A DNA stretch of 64,000 bases, taken from the NCBI GenBank assembly GCA_964036315.1, contig OZ038488.1, positions 64,086,254 to 64,150,253 of the forward strand, in the 5' to 3' direction. This document shows positions 51,401 through 61,458 of this stretch, piece after piece (position 1 is the first letter of the stretch; every line of letters begins with the position of its first letter). The DNA is from Acanthosepion esculentum. Lineage: Eukaryota; Mollusca; Cephalopoda; Sepiida; Sepiidae. Both the position numbers and the translations under genes were made by a program. The notes under the pieces are model-generated. The model was not told the origin of the DNA and searched no databases. It saw only the letters and a list, made by a program, of their open reading frames with translations.

Positions 51401-51923
51401 CAGTAACCCTGAGTTTTCGCTTACCTGGCGATTGGCTCGGAATCGGCTGCCTCTCAACGACATGGCTTTCATATGGGGCTTGGCGGATTTGCCAGACTGT
51501 GAACGGTGTGGCCTTGGATTAGAGGAAACGGCTTCGCACGCCTTCTACCATTGCCCCCGGGTCCGCCCCTTATGGGACCATGTCGGCGAGCTGACGGCTC
51601 GTCTCGCTCCCGAAGAACTCATGTCCATTGATCGCGCATACGCGTGTGACAATGTGTCGCCCCCGTATTCTGGGGTGAAACGAATGGTGTTTCTAACGCT
51701 GCTAGCCACGGCTCGAATGGTGATATGGACGACGCGAATGGAGGAAGTCTTGCGAGGCAATAGTCTTTCGCATCAGGATCTAATCCGATTCTTTGAGCAT
51801 CAGCTCAAGATGAAGATTAGAACTGATAGAAAACGATTGCATTCGACAGTCTTCAGCGAAAGGTGGGTAAAAGAGGCGAGCTTGGTTCGTTTGAACGGGG
51901 TTAGCCTTGATTTTCTTTTCTAG
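48495..51923 (+). CDS. LINE ORF2, unit 4 (1,142 aa)
   Basis: Two protein changes: Arg844Cys (SPRHGG to SPCHGG, through CGC to TGC, a CpG-type transition) between the RT and the finger, and Val1043Met, shared with unit 5. Arg844 lies in a stretch that looks conserved, so this unit may be impaired. Catalytic residues are intact. Confidence 0.93.
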   Translation: MEIKIASLNVKGLRNRGKAARLLRDLLSFGVDVAAIEETHFVCTSDACVLEDDFVVYSAYGDRLARGVSLLVKRTLDAKVDLVHTDAEGRLIVADIAVKSGSFRVVAVYAPNDQGERCDFFRQLGPFLVDSSRLVLMGDWNAILDPKLDRGRGASGRRGDRSLVDLIGDYGLVDRYRVDHPSGKMWTWAHNWPSDKVVSYLDRMLVRRADIDLLDCPTFHWVGYTDHKLVCARVALEHRPRMAGYWKFNLSLLDRRDFREQLIKLVQRELVGAVIGNRWWEKLKDRIRSFTTDFSKRLALDKAEKVKTLKANFSRAEAGGDPLEIALAREALQRSNSDRYMGQVIRHKLSKMSNEAVNLGADLRREEIRRGGVRYVRQVETPEGRTLRSTDDMCEAFRRHFESRFTKEPGLREEEFRSYLADFPRLAPTEAASCEGEITEGEVYEALKRVGRGKSPGLDGLPYELYLRLSHIFVPILTAVFNNWFRSGSIPNRISRGVITLLKKGKGVGGKLDDYRPITLLNTELKIMAKILQERLQSVAESLLGPEQTCSVRGRTIQSNLHLIRTIVEGVKDDEEAALINLDQSKAFDRVDHRYLATVLQAAGFAPDFCRWISLLYRSPSAVVQVNGKLSGAFVLSRSVRQGCPLSPLLYALALEPLLRRLKDEACSPALRGIAVPGGSRARVSAYADDVSAFVSSLNDIEAVQKALDRYEKVTGAKINRDKSSGLRLGAWKGRDLPGRFGWTDGPVRILGVWFGPDLQLKKNWSEVLAKVVSAGKTWNRRRLSVKGRAEVCVTYIFPLILYRLSVLPLCKAQKKALEQALSSILWRGRANRVDRRVCTKSPCHGGLGMPHLKSHIRASRLAFLRRALTRGDPILEGIVRDAFPSLTINPPISKAERHCKSRDESLFLSECRSALRAIPRSSDLSRPRKVFYRELVEGRAKDSLRDTLDCSEEQYRSYWSWAPAADYLSNPEFSLTWRLARNRLPLNDMAFIWGLADLPDCERCGLGLEETASHAFYHCPRVRPLWDHVGELTARLAPEELMSIDRAYACDNVSPPYSGVKRMVFLTLLATARMVIWTTRMEEVLRGNSLSHQDLIRFFEHQLKMKIRTDRKRLHSTVFSERWVKEASLVRLNGVSLDFLF

Positions 51924-53026
51924 GTCAACCAAAGTCACATCGGGGTGGTTTCCTGTGGAACCCTCCCCTCGGTTAGGTTAGACAAGCTTAAGTGTACCTA
52001 GTTAATATGAGTAAGTGTTGTTCCCGGCCTGTTTCCCGGCCATCATTTTAGTTATGATCCAAGTCGAGATTCCCAACCTCCCCAGTTTGTTTTGGCCTCC
52101 TTTTCATCTCAACTGGATCAGCCTTTTACTTCCCCATGTCCCACTTATTTTATCTCTTTCCCACTCCCTTAGCGAGAGTGCTTCTTGATTTTGTCCTCTG
52201 GGCAGAATACAGCGGCCTCTCTATTTTGAGGGTTGGACGGGCCCTACTAACATAAATTATGATTAGTTTAAGAATTTGTTGAATTTTTAGTTTGTTATGG
52301 GGTTCATCTCCCTCCCCTTTCATCTGTTCATGATTATATCTTTATGTATTTTTATTATCATTAAATTTTTATGTTATGGGGCGCGTTTTATTTTAGGCCC
52401 CCCCTGGTGAGGATGTGGTATTATGGTGTACGGAGGATTGAAAGATGATGGACGAATTCTTGTGGTGATTGCGTCAATTGTAATGTATGAATGGGTCACG
52501 AATCTGATTAGCTAGGTATAGGATAGTTAGTTAAGACCAGCCTTACCCCTCCCCTTTTTAGGCCTTGTGCCACAATTTGTATTTTATACGAATAAATCCT
52601 AAGAGGAATCACGAGATTTTCTGTTCGTCTTACGTGTTTTTTGGACCAGCTATAAGCTAAGTTGGAAAGTTACATTTTTTTAAATTTGCACGCATTTTGT
52701 GAACCCTTTCTTTCCGTTTTTTTTTTTAATTTGTACGCATTTTTGAACCCTTTCTTTCTTTTTTTTGAACACTTTCTTTTTTCAGTTTGATATTTGTTTA
52801 GTTTTTTATTTCTTTTATTTTGCTGTTACCCTCCCCGACTTTTATTTGATTCTGTTCTTTTTCGTTTACTGTTCATTGTTGGTTTTATTTATTTTTCCCG
52901 GATTTCGGTCCGACCTTTTTTATTTGGTTTTATTTATTTGTTAAAAATTTCTGCTTAAAAAAAAAAAAAAAAGAAAAGTGTGAGAAAAGAAAGTATAGTC
53001 AGCCGCGGTGAACTTTGTTCACCAAA

Positions 53027-54934
53027 ATGGCTGAGAAAAACATTGACACTCCAGCTACACCGTTAACAATACCGGTGTCAGCTGAAAAAACGGCCTGGAG
53101 CCAAAATAGCCCGCTAAAAAAGGATGGCGTATTTTACGCTAACGAAAGAATTCGTCTCCAAGAAACCTTCAGTGGCAATGAATTCTTAACAATCACCGAG
53201 GCATTCGAGGAGGTGAAACCTCGTACCATTTCTTTGCTCACCTCGGATGTCAGGACTCATAAGCTGGTTGGAGTGAGCAGGGAGGGTATGGAGGAGGCCC
53301 TGAAGGCGTTAGGCATTTGTCCGAAAATTTTAGCACGAAGAACAAATGCTCTATGGGACCTCCTCCTACACACAGAAGAACAAGCCAAGAAATTAGCCGG
53401 CAGTGTCTTGAATACAAAGTCTTTAAGACTACAAACCGAGTATATGGGCACCCGTCGAACAAAGGTGATGGTTCATGGGGTGCCCATAGACATTTCCGGT
53501 GACAGACTCGGGGCCTTCTTCGCCGAATTCGGAGAAGTTAACGAAGTGAAGGCCATCAGCAGTAAGGCAGGAATCGAGACGGGAGATTTCGAAATCCACA
53601 TCACATTGGACAGAGAAGGATTCCAGAACATCCCAAACGTATTAATCTGCCGCAACAGAAGGATGTTGGTAGTGGTGGAGGGCAGAAAGCCGTTCTGTTG
53701 GTCATGCGGAGAGGCAGGACACATGGCAAAGGCGTGCCCTAAGAAAGAGAAGACACCAGCCCCACCACCTCCAGCACCTGCAGCAAAAACCAGTACCCCA
53801 GAGAAGGAAACCCCGAATCCGGAAGGCGAGTGGAAGGAAGTCACTAAAAGGGGGAAGCCCCAAAGTGCGCCGGCTCCACCCCAGAAGGAGATTCCCCCCA
53901 AAAGGCAGACGGAAGGGGAATTTAAAAAGCAACCCACAGAAGGCCAAAACAAGCGGCCCGAGGATCAACCTAAACTGCAACAGAAGCAAATAGAACAGCA
54001 GCCTCAACAGCAGAAGCAAGCTGAACAACCTCAACAGCAACGACAGAAGAAGCAACAGCAGCCTCAACAGCAGCGGTCACAGCAGAAAACCAAGAAGCAG
54101 CAAGAGCATCCACAGATGGAGCAGCAGCAGGAAGCACCAATGGAGGTAGAAAGTATGCCTCCACCACGAGCTTCCTCTTTAAAAAGAAGTAGGGAGGAAG
54201 ACTCTGAAGAGCAAGAAAAAGGTACCTCTGGACGTAGCAGGGCAGAGTGTAGCATGGACAGAACCAGGCGGCACTCCTTCCCTGCATCGCCCATAAGACA
54301 ATCTGTTTCCCCTAGAGATAGGAGTCTCCCTTCCTCCCATACACGTACTCCATCCCCCTCTCCCTCTACTTCTTCCCCCAGTTCTCTAAATACACCACCC
54401 CATACATCCACTTCTTCCCCTCCCCATCCTTCAAGGGAGAAGAAAAAGAAGAAAAAGAAACTTTTCGAAGGGCCCGAATCAATTTGTCATGTAGACAAAG
54501 AAGTCTACAAGAACGGGCTCACCAAGCAAAGAAAAGCACTGTCGGGGCTCCTTTTCCAAATGAACGAGGTTGACGGGAAGTCAACAGAAGACCCTCGTAA
54601 CTTTCCTAAGGCGCCAGGAGTGATAACCTGCGTAAGGGACACGGGGGCTTACTTGCGTGTGTGGAGTCATTTGTTTGAAGCTAAAGAGGCCTTCCCGAAC
54701 ATCAGAATGTTCGATATGGAGGACCCCAGTATAAGAAGATTGCGACAATTTTGTGCAGGGAGGGTCCCCGTTTTGATCCATCCCTCATTATATAGAGCGA
54801 TCAAACTAATATACCCCATGGACGTTGGCGGTATTGCCCTGGATGGACGCATTACGTCAGAGTTGGGAGTAGGGAGCCTGGGGCAATCCGTCGGGGTCCT
54901 GTCCAGCTCAGATTTCCGCCCCGTATGTGTCTAA
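53027..54934 (+). CDS. LINE ORF1, unit 5 (635 aa)
   Basis: Thr304 and Ala332 as in unit 4, plus private Arg276Gly in the basic linker (KRRKPQ to KRGKPQ). Confidence 0.92.
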   Translation: MAEKNIDTPATPLTIPVSAEKTAWSQNSPLKKDGVFYANERIRLQETFSGNEFLTITEAFEEVKPRTISLLTSDVRTHKLVGVSREGMEEALKALGICPKILARRTNALWDLLLHTEEQAKKLAGSVLNTKSLRLQTEYMGTRRTKVMVHGVPIDISGDRLGAFFAEFGEVNEVKAISSKAGIETGDFEIHITLDREGFQNIPNVLICRNRRMLVVVEGRKPFCWSCGEAGHMAKACPKKEKTPAPPPPAPAAKTSTPEKETPNPEGEWKEVTKRGKPQSAPAPPQKEIPPKRQTEGEFKKQPTEGQNKRPEDQPKLQQKQIEQQPQQQKQAEQPQQQRQKKQQQPQQQRSQQKTKKQQEHPQMEQQQEAPMEVESMPPPRASSLKRSREEDSEEQEKGTSGRSRAECSMDRTRRHSFPASPIRQSVSPRDRSLPSSHTRTPSPSPSTSSPSSLNTPPHTSTSSPPHPSREKKKKKKKLFEGPESICHVDKEVYKNGLTKQRKALSGLLFQMNEVDGKSTEDPRNFPKAPGVITCVRDTGAYLRVWSHLFEAKEAFPNIRMFDMEDPSIRRLRQFCAGRVPVLIHPSLYRAIKLIYPMDVGGIALDGRITSELGVGSLGQSVGVLSSSDFRPVCV

Positions 54935-54976
54935 GGTTTTTGCACTAATTCTTTTTTATATTTGCAGGCCTAGAAA

Positions 54977-57900
54977 ATGGAAATAAAGATAGCCAGTTTG
55001 AATGTGAAGGGCTTGAGAAATCGGGGTAAGGCTGCCCGCCTGCTTCGGGATCTCCTGTCCTTCGGTGTAGATGTTGCCGCGATCGAAGAGACCCACTTTG
55101 TTTGCACTTCCGATGCGTGTGTGCTGGAGGATGACTTTGTCGTCTATTCAGCATATGGGGACCGGTTGGCCAGAGGAGTTTCTTTGTTAGTCAAACGTAC
55201 TCTTGATGCGAAGGTGGACCTTGTGCATACCGATGCCGAGGGCAGGTTAATCGTGGCCGATATTGCCGTGAAAAGTGGTTCGTTTCGGGTCGTTGCGGTT
55301 TATGCGCCCAACGACCAGGGGGAGCGGTGTGACTTTTTTCGGCAGTTAGGGCCGTTCCTAGTCGATTCTTCGCGCCTAGTTCTAATGGGGGACTGGAATG
55401 CCATCCTGGACCCCAAGTTAGACAGGGGGCGGGGCGCTAGCGGGAGAAGGGGCGATCGCAGCCTGGTCGATCTGATCGGCGATTATGGTCTCGTCGATAG
55501 ATACCGGGTCGATCATCCCAGTGGGAAAATGTGGACGTGGGCGCATAATTGGCCGTCTGACAAGGTAGTTAGCTACCTTGACAGAATGTTAGTTCGTAGG
55601 GCCGACATAGACCTGTTAGATTGTCCCACGTTCCACTGGGTAGGCTACACGGACCACAAACTCGTTTGTGCCCGTGTGGCGTTAGAACATAGGCCTAGAA
55701 TGGCTGGTTACTGGAAGTTCAATCTGTCCTTACTGGACAGGCGGGACTTCCGGGAGCAGCTAATTAAATTAGTGCAGCGGGAGCTAGTGGGGGCGGTTAT
55801 CGGGAATAGGTGGTGGGAAAAACTGAAAGATAGAATTAGGTCTTTCACCACCGATTTCAGCAAACGGCTCGCTCTAGATAAGGCTGAGAAGGTGAAGACA
55901 CTTAAGGCTAATTTTTCCCGGGCGGAGGCTGGGGGGGATCCCCTAGAGATAGCTCTAGCTAGGGAGGCCCTGCAGCGGTCGAATAGCGATCGTTACATGG
56001 GTCAGGTAATTAGGCATAAGTTAAGTAAGATGTCTAACGAAGCTGTGAACCTGGGCGCAGATCTGCGTCGGGAAGAAATCCGTCGAGGTGGTGTTCGTTA
56101 CGTTCGTCAAGTCGAAACCCCGGAGGGGCGTACTCTGCGGTCGACTGACGACATGTGCGAGGCGTTTCGGCGGCATTTCGAGAGCCGCTTTACCAAGGAG
56201 CCTGGTCTCCGTGAGGAGGAGTTTCGCAGCTATTTGGCTGACTTTCCTCGGCTTGCGCCGACTGAAGCGGCTAGCTGCGAGGGAGAGATCACGGAGGGCG
56301 AAGTCTATGAGGCACTGAAGAGGGTCGGCAGAGGCAAGTCGCCCGGTCTGGATGGTTTGCCCTATGAATTGTACTTGAGGCTGTCGCACATCTTTGTTCC
56401 GATTTTGACAGCAGTGTTCAACAACTGGTTTCGGTCGGGGTCCATCCCCAATCGCATTTCCAGGGGTGTGATCACTCTGTTGAAAAAGGGCAAGGGTGTT
56501 GGGGGGAAACTAGATGATTATAGGCCCATAACTCTGCTAAACACAGAGTTAAAGATTATGGCCAAGATCCTGCAGGAGCGTTTGCAGTCAGTTGCCGAGT
56601 CTCTGTTGGGACCTGAGCAGACTTGTTCTGTGAGGGGCCGAACAATTCAGAGCAACCTGCATTTGATCCGCACGATCGTAGAGGGCGTAAAAGACGACGA
56701 AGAAGCCGCGCTGATCAATTTGGATCAGTCCAAGGCATTTGATAGGGTCGACCATCGCTACCTTGCTACTGTCCTGCAGGCCGCCGGATTCGCACCCGAC
56801 TTCTGCCGCTGGATTAGCCTCCTGTATCGCTCCCCCAGTGCTGTGGTACAGGTGAACGGAAAGTTGTCGGGCGCTTTTGTTCTGTCGAGGTCGGTTCGTC
56901 AGGGTTGTCCGCTGTCGCCTCTCCTTTACGCTTTGGCGTTGGAGCCTCTCCTGCGCCGGCTGAAGGACGAGGCGTGCAGTCCGGCCCTACGCGGGATCGC
57001 CGTTCCTGGAGGGTCTCGAGCCAGGGTTTCCGCGTACGCCGATGACGTATCTGCTTTCGTGTCGTCCCTTAACGACATTGAGGCGGTACAGAAGGCGCTT
57101 GATCGGTACGAGAAGGTGACAGGGGCCAAGATAAACCGCGACAAGTCTTCCGGCTTGCGGTTAGGTGCCTGGAAGGGGCGTGATCTTCCAGGCCGCTTCG
57201 GTTGGACGGACGGTCCTGTCCGCATTCTTGGAGTGTGGTTTGGACCCGACCTCCAGCTGAAGAAAAATTGGTCTGAAGTACTAGCAAAGGTCGTTTCTGC
57301 CGGTAAGACTTGGAATCGACGGAGGTTGTCCGTAAAGGGCAGGGCCGAGGTGTGTGTTACATACATTTTCCCCCTGATTCTTTATCGCTTGTCAGTACTT
57401 CCTCTCTGTAAGGCCCAGAAGAAGGCGCTCGAGCAAGCGCTATCCTCCATTTTATGGAGGGGACGCGCGAACAGGGTCGACAGACGAGTCTGCACTAAAA
57501 GTCCGCGTCATGGGGGGCTGGGAATGCCACACTTGAAGAGTCACATCCGTGCCTCTCGGTTGGCTTTCCTACGCCGCGCATTGACTAGAGGAGATCCGAT
57601 TCTGGAGGGGATTGTTAGGGACGCCTTCCCTAGCCTTACCATCAATCCCCCCATCTCGAAGGCTGAGCGCCATTGTAAGTCTAGAGATGAATCGCTTTTC
57701 CTCAGCGAGTGTCGGTCAGCCTTGAGGGCTATTCCGCGGTCCAGTGACCTTTCACGGCCTAGGAAGGTCTTCTATCGGGAATTAGTGGAGGGTCGCGCGA
57801 AGGATTCTCTACGTGATACGCTCGACTGTTCGGAGGAGCAGTATCGCTCCTACTGGTCTTGGGCGCCAGCGGCGGATTATCTCAGTAACCCTGAGTTTTC

Positions 57901-58405
57901 GCTTACCTGGCGATTGGCTCGGAATCGGCTGCCTCTCAACGACATGGCTTTCATATGGGGCTTGGCGGATTTGCCAGACTGTGAACGGTGTGGCCTTGGA
58001 TTAGAGGAAACGGCTTCGCACGCCTTCTACCATTGCCCCCGGGTCCGCCCCTTATGGGACCATGTCGGCGAGCTGACGGCTCGTCTCGCTCCCGAAGAAC
58101 TCATGTCCATTGATCGCGCATACGCGTGTGACAATGTGTCGCCCCCGTATTCTGGGGTGAAACGAATGGTGTTTCTAACGCTGCTAGCCACGGCTCGAAT
58201 GGTGATATGGACGACGCGAATGGAGGAAGTCTTGCGAGGCAATAGTCTTTCGCATCAGGATCTAATCCGATTCTTTGAGCATCAGCTCAAGATGAAGATT
58301 AGAACTGATAGAAAACGATTGCATTCGACAGTCTTCAGCGAAAGGTGGGTAAAAGAGGCGAGCTTGGTTCGTTTGAACGGGGTTAGCCTTGATTTTCTTT
58401 TCTAG
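54977..58405 (+). CDS. LINE ORF2, unit 5 (1,142 aa)
   Basis: Met1043 as in unit 4, with Arg844 retained. Silent change near 57683. All motifs are intact. Confidence 0.94.
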   Translation: MEIKIASLNVKGLRNRGKAARLLRDLLSFGVDVAAIEETHFVCTSDACVLEDDFVVYSAYGDRLARGVSLLVKRTLDAKVDLVHTDAEGRLIVADIAVKSGSFRVVAVYAPNDQGERCDFFRQLGPFLVDSSRLVLMGDWNAILDPKLDRGRGASGRRGDRSLVDLIGDYGLVDRYRVDHPSGKMWTWAHNWPSDKVVSYLDRMLVRRADIDLLDCPTFHWVGYTDHKLVCARVALEHRPRMAGYWKFNLSLLDRRDFREQLIKLVQRELVGAVIGNRWWEKLKDRIRSFTTDFSKRLALDKAEKVKTLKANFSRAEAGGDPLEIALAREALQRSNSDRYMGQVIRHKLSKMSNEAVNLGADLRREEIRRGGVRYVRQVETPEGRTLRSTDDMCEAFRRHFESRFTKEPGLREEEFRSYLADFPRLAPTEAASCEGEITEGEVYEALKRVGRGKSPGLDGLPYELYLRLSHIFVPILTAVFNNWFRSGSIPNRISRGVITLLKKGKGVGGKLDDYRPITLLNTELKIMAKILQERLQSVAESLLGPEQTCSVRGRTIQSNLHLIRTIVEGVKDDEEAALINLDQSKAFDRVDHRYLATVLQAAGFAPDFCRWISLLYRSPSAVVQVNGKLSGAFVLSRSVRQGCPLSPLLYALALEPLLRRLKDEACSPALRGIAVPGGSRARVSAYADDVSAFVSSLNDIEAVQKALDRYEKVTGAKINRDKSSGLRLGAWKGRDLPGRFGWTDGPVRILGVWFGPDLQLKKNWSEVLAKVVSAGKTWNRRRLSVKGRAEVCVTYIFPLILYRLSVLPLCKAQKKALEQALSSILWRGRANRVDRRVCTKSPRHGGLGMPHLKSHIRASRLAFLRRALTRGDPILEGIVRDAFPSLTINPPISKAERHCKSRDESLFLSECRSALRAIPRSSDLSRPRKVFYRELVEGRAKDSLRDTLDCSEEQYRSYWSWAPAADYLSNPEFSLTWRLARNRLPLNDMAFIWGLADLPDCERCGLGLEETASHAFYHCPRVRPLWDHVGELTARLAPEELMSIDRAYACDNVSPPYSGVKRMVFLTLLATARMVIWTTRMEEVLRGNSLSHQDLIRFFEHQLKMKIRTDRKRLHSTVFSERWVKEASLVRLNGVSLDFLF

Positions 58406-59508
58406 GTCAACCAAAGTCACATCGGGGTGGTTTCCTGTGGAACCCTCCCCTCGGTCAGGTTAGACAAGCTTAAGTGTACCTAGTTAATATGAGTAAGTGT
58501 TGCTCCCGGCCTGTTTCCCGGCCATCATTTTAGTTATGATCCAAGTCGAGATTCCCAACCTCCCCAGTTTGTTTTGGCCTCCTTTTCATCTCAACTGGAT
58601 CAGCCTTTTACTTCCCCATGTCCCACTTATTTTATCTCTTTCCCACTCCCTTAGCGAGAGTGCTTCTTGATTTTGTCCTCTGGGCAGAATACAGCGGCCT
58701 CTCTATTTTGAGGGTTGGACGGGCCCTACTAACATAAATTATGTTTAGTTTAAGAATTTGTTGAATTTTTAGTTTGTTATGGGGTTCATCTCCCTCCCCT
58801 TTCATCTGTTCATGATTATATTTTTATGTATTTTTATTATCATTAAATTTTTATGTTATGGGGCGCGTTTTATTTTAGGCCCCCCCTGGTGAGGATGTGG
58901 TATTATGGTGTACGGAGGATTGAAAGATGATGGACGAATTCTTGTGGTGATTGCGTCAATTGTAATGTATGAATGGGTCACGAATCTGATTAGCTAGGTA
59001 TAGGATAGTTAGTTAAGACCAGCCTTACCCCTCCCCTTTTTAGGCCTTGTGCCACAATTTGTATTTTATACAAATAAATCCTAAGAGGAATCACGAGATT
59101 TTCTGTTCGTCTTACGTGTTTTTTGGACCAGCTATAAGCTAAGTTGGAAAGTTACATTTTTTTAAATTTGCACGCATTTTGTGAACCCTTTCTTTCCGTT
59201 TTTTTTTTTAATTTGTACGCATTTTTGAACCCTTTCTTTCTTTTTTTTGAACACTTTCTTTTTTCAGTTTGATATTTGTTTAGTTTTTTATTTCTTTTAT
59301 TTTGCTGTTACCCTCCCCGACTTTTATTTGATTCTGTTCTTTTTCGTTTACTGTTCATTGTTGGTTTTATTTATTTTTCCCGGATTTCGGTCCGACCTTT
59401 TTTATTTGGTTTTATTTATTTGTTAAAAATTTCTGCTTAAAAAAAAAAAAAAAAGAAAAGTGTGAGAAAAGAAAGTATAGTCAGCCGCGGTGAACTTTGT
59501 TCACCAAA

Positions 59509-61416
59509 ATGGCTGAGAAAAACATTGACACTCCAGCTACACCGTTAACAATACCGGTGTCAGCTGAAAAAACGGCCTGGAGCCAAAATAGCCCGCTAAA
59601 AAAGGATGGCGTATTTTACGCTAACGAAAGAATTCGTCTCCAAGAAACCTTCAGTGGCAATGAATTCTTAACAATCACCGAGGCATTCGAGGAGGTGAAA
59701 CCTCGTACCATTTCTTTGCTCACCTCGGATGTCAGGACTCATAAGCTGGTTGGAGTGAGCAGGGAGGGTATGGAGGAGGCCCTGAAGGCGTTAGGCATTT
59801 GTCCGAAAATTTTAGCACGAAGAACAAATGCTCTATGGGACCTCCTCCTACACACAGAAGAACAAGCCAAGAAATTAGCCGGCAGTGTCTTGAATACAAA
59901 GTCTTTAAGACTACAAACCGAGTATATGGGCACCCGTCGAACAAAGGTGATGGTTCATGGGGTGCCCATAGACATTTCCGGTGACAGACTCGGGGCCTTC
60001 TTCGCCGAATTCGGAGAAGTTAACGAAGTGAAGGCCATCAGCAGTAAGGCAGGAATCGAGACGGGAGATTTCGAAATCCACATCACATTGGACAGAGAAG
60101 GATTCCAGAACATCCCAAACGTATTAATCTGCCGCAACAGAAGGATGTTGGTAGTGGTGGAGGGCAGAAAGCCGTTCTGTTGGTCATGCGGAGAGGCAGG
60201 ACACATGGCAAAGGCGTGCCCTAAGAAAGAGAAGACACCAGCCCCACCACCTCCAGCACCTGCAGCAAAAACCAGTACCCCAGAGAAGGAAACCCCGAAT
60301 CCGGAAGGCGAGTGGAAGGAAGTCACTAAAAGGCGGAAGCCCCAAAGTGCGCCGGCTCCACCCCAGAAGGAGATTCCCCCCAAAAGGCAGACGGAAGGGG
60401 AATTTAAAAAGCAACCCACAGAAGGCCAAAACAAGCGGCCCGAGGATCAACCTAAACTGCAACAGAAGCAAATAGAACAGCAGCCTCAACAGCAGAAGCA
60501 AGCTGAACAACCTCAACAGCAACGACAGAAGAAGCAACAGCAGCCTCAACAGCAGCGGTCACAGCAGAAAACCAAGAAGCAGCAAGAGCATCCACAGATG
60601 GAGCAGCAGCAGGAAGCACCAATGGAGGTAGAAAGTATGCCTCCACCACGAGCTTCCTCTTTAAAAAGAAGTAGGGAGGAAGACTCTGAAGAGCAAGAAA
60701 AAGGTACCTCTGGACGTAGCAGGGCAGAGTGTAGCATGGACAGAACCAGGCGGCACTCCTTCCCTGCATCGCCCATAAGACAATCTGTTTCCCCTAGAGA
60801 TAGGAGTCTCCCTTCCTCCCATACACGTACTCCATCCCCCTCTCCCTCTACTTCTTCCCCCAGTTCTCTAAATACACCACCCCATACATCCACTTCTTCC
60901 CCTCCCCATCCTTCAAGGGAGAAGAAAAAGAAGAAAAAGAAACTTTTCGAAGGGCCCGAATCAATTTGTCATGTAGACAAAGAAGTCTACAAGAACGGGC
61001 TCACCAAGCAAAGAAAAGCACTGTCGGGGCTCCTTTTCCAAATGAACGAGGTTGACGGGAAGTCAACAGAAGACCCTCGTAACTTTCCTAAGGCGCCAGG
61101 AGTGATAACCTGCGTAAGGGACACGGGGGCTTACTTGCGTGTGTGGAGTCATTTGTTTGAAGCTAAAGAGGCCTTCCCGAACATCAGAATGTTCGATATG
61201 GAGGACCCCAGTATAAGAAGATTGCGACAATTTTGTGCAGGGAGGGTCCCCGTTTTGATCCATCCCTCATTATATAGAGCGATCAAACTAATATACCCCA
61301 TGGACGTTGGCGGTATTGCCCTGGATGGACGCATTACGTCAGAGTTGGGAGTAGGGAGCCTGGGGCAATCCGTCGGGGTCCTGTCCAGCTCAGATTTCCG
61401 CCCCGTATGTGTCTAA
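59509..61416 (+). CDS. LINE ORF1, unit 6 (635 aa)
   Basis: Protein identical to unit 4 ORF1 (Thr304, Ala332, Arg276). Confidence 0.92.
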   Translation: MAEKNIDTPATPLTIPVSAEKTAWSQNSPLKKDGVFYANERIRLQETFSGNEFLTITEAFEEVKPRTISLLTSDVRTHKLVGVSREGMEEALKALGICPKILARRTNALWDLLLHTEEQAKKLAGSVLNTKSLRLQTEYMGTRRTKVMVHGVPIDISGDRLGAFFAEFGEVNEVKAISSKAGIETGDFEIHITLDREGFQNIPNVLICRNRRMLVVVEGRKPFCWSCGEAGHMAKACPKKEKTPAPPPPAPAAKTSTPEKETPNPEGEWKEVTKRRKPQSAPAPPQKEIPPKRQTEGEFKKQPTEGQNKRPEDQPKLQQKQIEQQPQQQKQAEQPQQQRQKKQQQPQQQRSQQKTKKQQEHPQMEQQQEAPMEVESMPPPRASSLKRSREEDSEEQEKGTSGRSRAECSMDRTRRHSFPASPIRQSVSPRDRSLPSSHTRTPSPSPSTSSPSSLNTPPHTSTSSPPHPSREKKKKKKKLFEGPESICHVDKEVYKNGLTKQRKALSGLLFQMNEVDGKSTEDPRNFPKAPGVITCVRDTGAYLRVWSHLFEAKEAFPNIRMFDMEDPSIRRLRQFCAGRVPVLIHPSLYRAIKLIYPMDVGGIALDGRITSELGVGSLGQSVGVLSSSDFRPVCV

Positions 61417-61458
61417 GGTTTTTGCACTAATTCTTTTTTATATTTGCAGGCCTAGAAA

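Larger units (their letters stand above)
46119..52600 (+). mobile_element. LINE array, unit 4 (6,482 bp)
   Basis: First unit of the 4-6 group, marked by at least seven shared ORF1 substitutions and AGGGGCCGAAC in ORF2. Private 3' UTR changes: ATTATGATTAG (near 52258), ATATCTTTATG (near 52336) and TATACGAATAAA (52586-52597). Confidence 0.92.
52601..59082 (+). mobile_element. LINE array, unit 5 (6,482 bp)
   Basis: 4-6 group. Private changes include AGGGGG in ORF1, CTAGAGATG (near 57681) in ORF2, and two 3' UTR changes near 58456 and 58503. It reads GAAGTACTAGC like units 1, 2 and 6, but AGGGCCGAGG like unit 4. Confidence 0.92.
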